Assembly: GCA_964462985.1 (NCBI GenBank)
Contig: CAYXAA010000039.1
Span: forward strand, 1 to 41,498
DNA length: 41,498 bases
Source of the DNA: CAYXAA01 sp964462985
Lineage (GTDB): Bacteria > Pseudomonadota > Alphaproteobacteria > Rhizobiales > Stappiaceae
Direction of reading: 5' to 3'
This document shows positions 39,816 to 41,498 of this stretch, in pieces. A model generated the notes under the pieces. It was not told where the DNA came from and did not search any database. It was given only the letters and a program-made list of their open reading frames with translations. The position numbers were made by a program, and so were the translations under genes. Position 1 is the first letter of the stretch. Each line of letters begins with the position of its first letter.

Positions 39816-40403
39816 CTAGCTGTGCCGGATCTCGGTCCCCAGCACGTTCAGGCACTCGCGCATGAATGCCGCAAGCGCCGTCCAGCCCTTGGCCGAGACC
39901 ATCTTGCCGTCGACCAGGGCCTCGGTCGGTGACAGGTCGATATAGGTGCCGCCGGCAAGCCGCACCTCCGGCTCACAGGCCCCGAGCGCGCCGACCTTCT
40001 TGCCCCGGACCACGCCATCGACGGCAACGAGGATCTGGACACCATGACAGATCGTAAAGATCGGCTTGTCGGTCTCGTGGAAGTGCCGGACGATGGCCTG
40101 GATACGCTCGTCGGTGCGGATGTACTCGGGGCCGCGACCGCCGGCACAGTAGACCGCGTCATACTGCTCCGGTCGGACTTCCGAGAAAGTCTTGTTGATC
40201 ACGAAATTGTGGCCCAGCTTTTCCGTATAGGTCTGGTCGCCCTCGAAGTCGTGAAGCGACGTCTTGATCACGTCACCGGCATTCTTGTCCGGGCAGATCA
40301 CGTGAACCGTATGACCAACCGCCTCCATCGCCTGCTGGAACACAAAGATTTCGTACTCCTCGGTGAATTCACCGGTCAGCATCAGGATCTTTTTGCCTGC
40401 CAT
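39816..40403 (-). CDS. DJ-1/PfpI family protein
   Basis: A 195-residue class I glutamine-amidotransferase-like protein of the DJ-1/PfpI group. The nucleophile elbow is T-I-C-H-G-V-Q (Cys119, His120), with the acidic residue near the start (G-E-F-T-E-E-Y-E) and the A-G-G-R-G-P-E oxyanion loop. Family members include intracellular proteases, glyoxalase III-type deglycases and chaperones; which applies cannot be told. GGGAGGAG precedes the ATG. It follows the epimerase gene on the same strand by 77 bases, with no gene in that gap, so the two probably form an operon. Confidence 0.9.
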   Translation of the reverse strand: MAGKKILMLTGEFTEEYEIFVFQQAMEAVGHTVHVICPDKNAGDVIKTSLHDFEGDQTYTEKLGHNFVINKTFSEVRPEQYDAVYCAGGRGPEYIRTDERIQAIVRHFHETDKPIFTICHGVQILVAVDGVVRGKKVGALGACEPEVRLAGGTYIDLSPTEALVDGKMVSAKGWTALAAFMRECLNVLGTEIRHS

Positions 40404-40480
40404 CGATTGCTCCTCCCTGAAGTGGATTCAAGTTTTACCGACGTCCGAATTCCGCCGAGATCCTTTCGGCGGGCGGCGAA

Positions 40481-41347
40481 TTATGTCGCCATTGCGACCT
40501 TTTGCGGGCCGAGGTGCTGGCGGATGTGACGATACCCTTCGCGGTAGACGGCCTCTGGGCTTTCGGAGAGATCGCGCCAGACCTTTGTCGCCGCCGCCAG
40601 ATCCGGGAGCGCGCGTCCGAAGGCCTCGATCGTCAGCCAGCCGCCGTAGCCGCTGTCCCGGATCGCGGCGAAGGTCTCGTCCCAGCGGACATTCCCTCGT
40701 CCCGGTATCCCTCGATCATTCTCGGAAATATGGACATGAACGATCCGCTTCACATTGCGGCTGAAGGCTGCGACTGGATCGGCTTCCTCGATGTTGGCAT
40801 GGAAGGTGTCGTACATCGCGCGAATGTTCGGATGATCGATCTCGTCGAGATGCACGGCAAGAGCATCCATGGTGTTCAAGAGATAGCACTCGAACCGGTT
40901 CAACGCCTCAAGCCCGATCGTCACGCCGCGAGTGGCGGCATGATCGCCGATCGCCCGCTGTGCGTCGACCGAACGGCGGAACTCGTCCCTGGTCGGCCCC
41001 TCGCCGGTGAAATGCCCAAGCGCTGAGTGCAGCGGTCCGCTGAGAAAGGCGGCGCCGAGCGCCGAGGCGCAGTCGATGGCCCATTTCATGTAGGCAATGC
41101 CGGCCGCGCGCGCTCCCGGGTCGGCCGAAATGAGGTTCTTGGCGGGATCGCCGATCGCCGACACCGCGGTCCGCTCCAGCCCGATCCGGTCGAGCAGCGC
41201 GCCGAGCCGCGCATAGTCGTCGGGCGTGCCTTCAAAAACGGGGATCTCGACTCCGTCGAAGCCGGTCGCCTTTATGTCGCGCAGCAGATCCTCATGTTCC
41301 GGGGTGACATTCGTCGTCCAGAGGAACATGCACATGCCGATCTTCAT
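40481..41347 (-). CDS. Sugar phosphate isomerase/epimerase (xylose isomerase-like TIM barrel)
   Basis: A 288-residue AP-endonuclease-2/xylose-isomerase-like TIM barrel related to D-tagatose/D-psicose 3-epimerases. The metal ligands expected for that family are visible: Glu147 (G-L-E-A-L-N-R-F-E), Asp180 (M-Y-D-T-F-H), His206 (H-V-H-I-S-E-N-D-R-G) and Glu241 (T-I-E-A-F). It begins M-K-I-G-M-C-M-F-L-W. The ATG at 41347 follows GGGGAGGGAACG, while the frame upstream to 41389 is not protein-like. It interconverts a keto-sugar or inositol-like compound; the substrate is unknown. Confidence 0.87.
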   Translation of the reverse strand: MKIGMCMFLWTTNVTPEHEDLLRDIKATGFDGVEIPVFEGTPDDYARLGALLDRIGLERTAVSAIGDPAKNLISADPGARAAGIAYMKWAIDCASALGAAFLSGPLHSALGHFTGEGPTRDEFRRSVDAQRAIGDHAATRGVTIGLEALNRFECYLLNTMDALAVHLDEIDHPNIRAMYDTFHANIEEADPVAAFSRNVKRIVHVHISENDRGIPGRGNVRWDETFAAIRDSGYGGWLTIEAFGRALPDLAAATKVWRDLSESPEAVYREGYRHIRQHLGPQKVAMAT

Positions 41348-41498
41348 CGTTCCCTCCCCGGCGGCGCGGCAACCGCCGATCGCACCCATGCCGCGCGGAA
41401 AGGCAAGCTACGGCTGGCGAGTGGACGAACACGTTCCCGCCGCTCTACCCGATTCCGAGCATTCTTCGGTTTGCGACGACATCGACGCCGCTTGCGGC
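41348..41498. other. Right edge, no supported gene
   Basis: These 151 bases hold the promoter of the epimerase gene. A minus-strand frame from the window edge to a stop at 41445 (17 codons, ending M-L-G-I-G) could be the tail of another gene. A plus-strand ATG frame from 41388 stays open to the edge. Neither can be confirmed from so little sequence. Confidence 0.3.

Noticed and set aside
1..41498. Insertion sequences, phage genes, CRISPR, toxin-antitoxin or defence system
   Set aside because: I looked for transposase, integrase and cas-type motifs, repeat-spacer arrays and small paired genes and found none.

Overview
The window looks like an accessory replicon (chromid or megaplasmid) or accessory chromosomal region of an alphaproteobacterium, most likely of the Hyphomicrobiales (rhizobial type). 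The evidence is high GC, red-type (form IC) RuBisCO with CbbX in the order cbbR<>cbbFPTALSX, a rhizobia-like exopolysaccharide-modification cluster, a TAXI-type TRAP transporter and a Cox-like molybdenum hydroxylase operon. This placement is an inference from gene content; there is no rRNA or marker gene. I saw no tRNA, rRNA, CRISPR array, insertion sequence, integrase or replication origin.

Layout. (1) 1-1029: a partial HxlR-type repressor gene, divergent from a glutathione S-transferase gene. (2) 1126-9644, minus strand: a polysaccharide cluster transcribed from an AT-rich promoter region near 9660-9890. Its genes are a 509-residue protein of uncertain family, a 963-residue double glycosyltransferase (GT2 plus GT4), a polysaccharide pyruvyl transferase, a Tat-exported GH16 glucanase, and an AlgX/AlgJ-like SGNH domain fused to TPR repeats. 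Polymerase, flippase and export genes are absent, so it probably builds or decorates part of a polymer finished elsewhere. (3) 10053-19070: divergent cbbR and a Calvin-cycle operon cbbF-P-T-A-L-S-X, with a strong stem-loop between cbbS and cbbX; cbbE is absent. (4) 19235-20869: a GH43 beta-xylosidase, followed by about 480 bases holding at most a broken small reading frame.

(5) 21353-28599: an RpiR regulator divergent from a TAXI-TRAP uptake and catabolic operon (binding protein, terminator-like hairpin, fused DctQM permease, UspA protein, class III aminotransferase, BKACE/DUF849 beta-keto-acid cleavage enzyme). Together these suggest import of an amino-carboxylate, transamination to a beta-keto acid and CoA-dependent cleavage. 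(6) 28860-31352: an alpha/beta hydrolase convergent with a coupled pair, a Tat-exported aldo/keto reductase and a DUF6064-like membrane protein.

(7) 31643-39717: an AraC regulator and a long plus-strand operon: SRPBCC (CoxG-like), FAD subunit, [2Fe-2S] subunit, a molybdenum subunit split into two genes, MoxR ATPase (CoxD-like), VWA protein (CoxE-like) and a lactonase-type amidohydrolase, closed by an intrinsic terminator. A 16-base motif occurs as two direct repeats 21 bases apart just upstream of this operon. A further inverted copy lies between the AraC gene and the aldo/keto reductase gene. Those two sites suggest one small regulon covering both units. (8) 39816-41347, minus strand: a DJ-1/PfpI protein and a sugar-phosphate isomerase/epimerase.

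The most novel-looking part is the AraC-controlled, split-subunit molybdenum hydroxylase locus, whose substrate cannot be read from sequence. Next come the transaminase/BKACE pathway and the cytosolic-looking SGNH-TPR protein.
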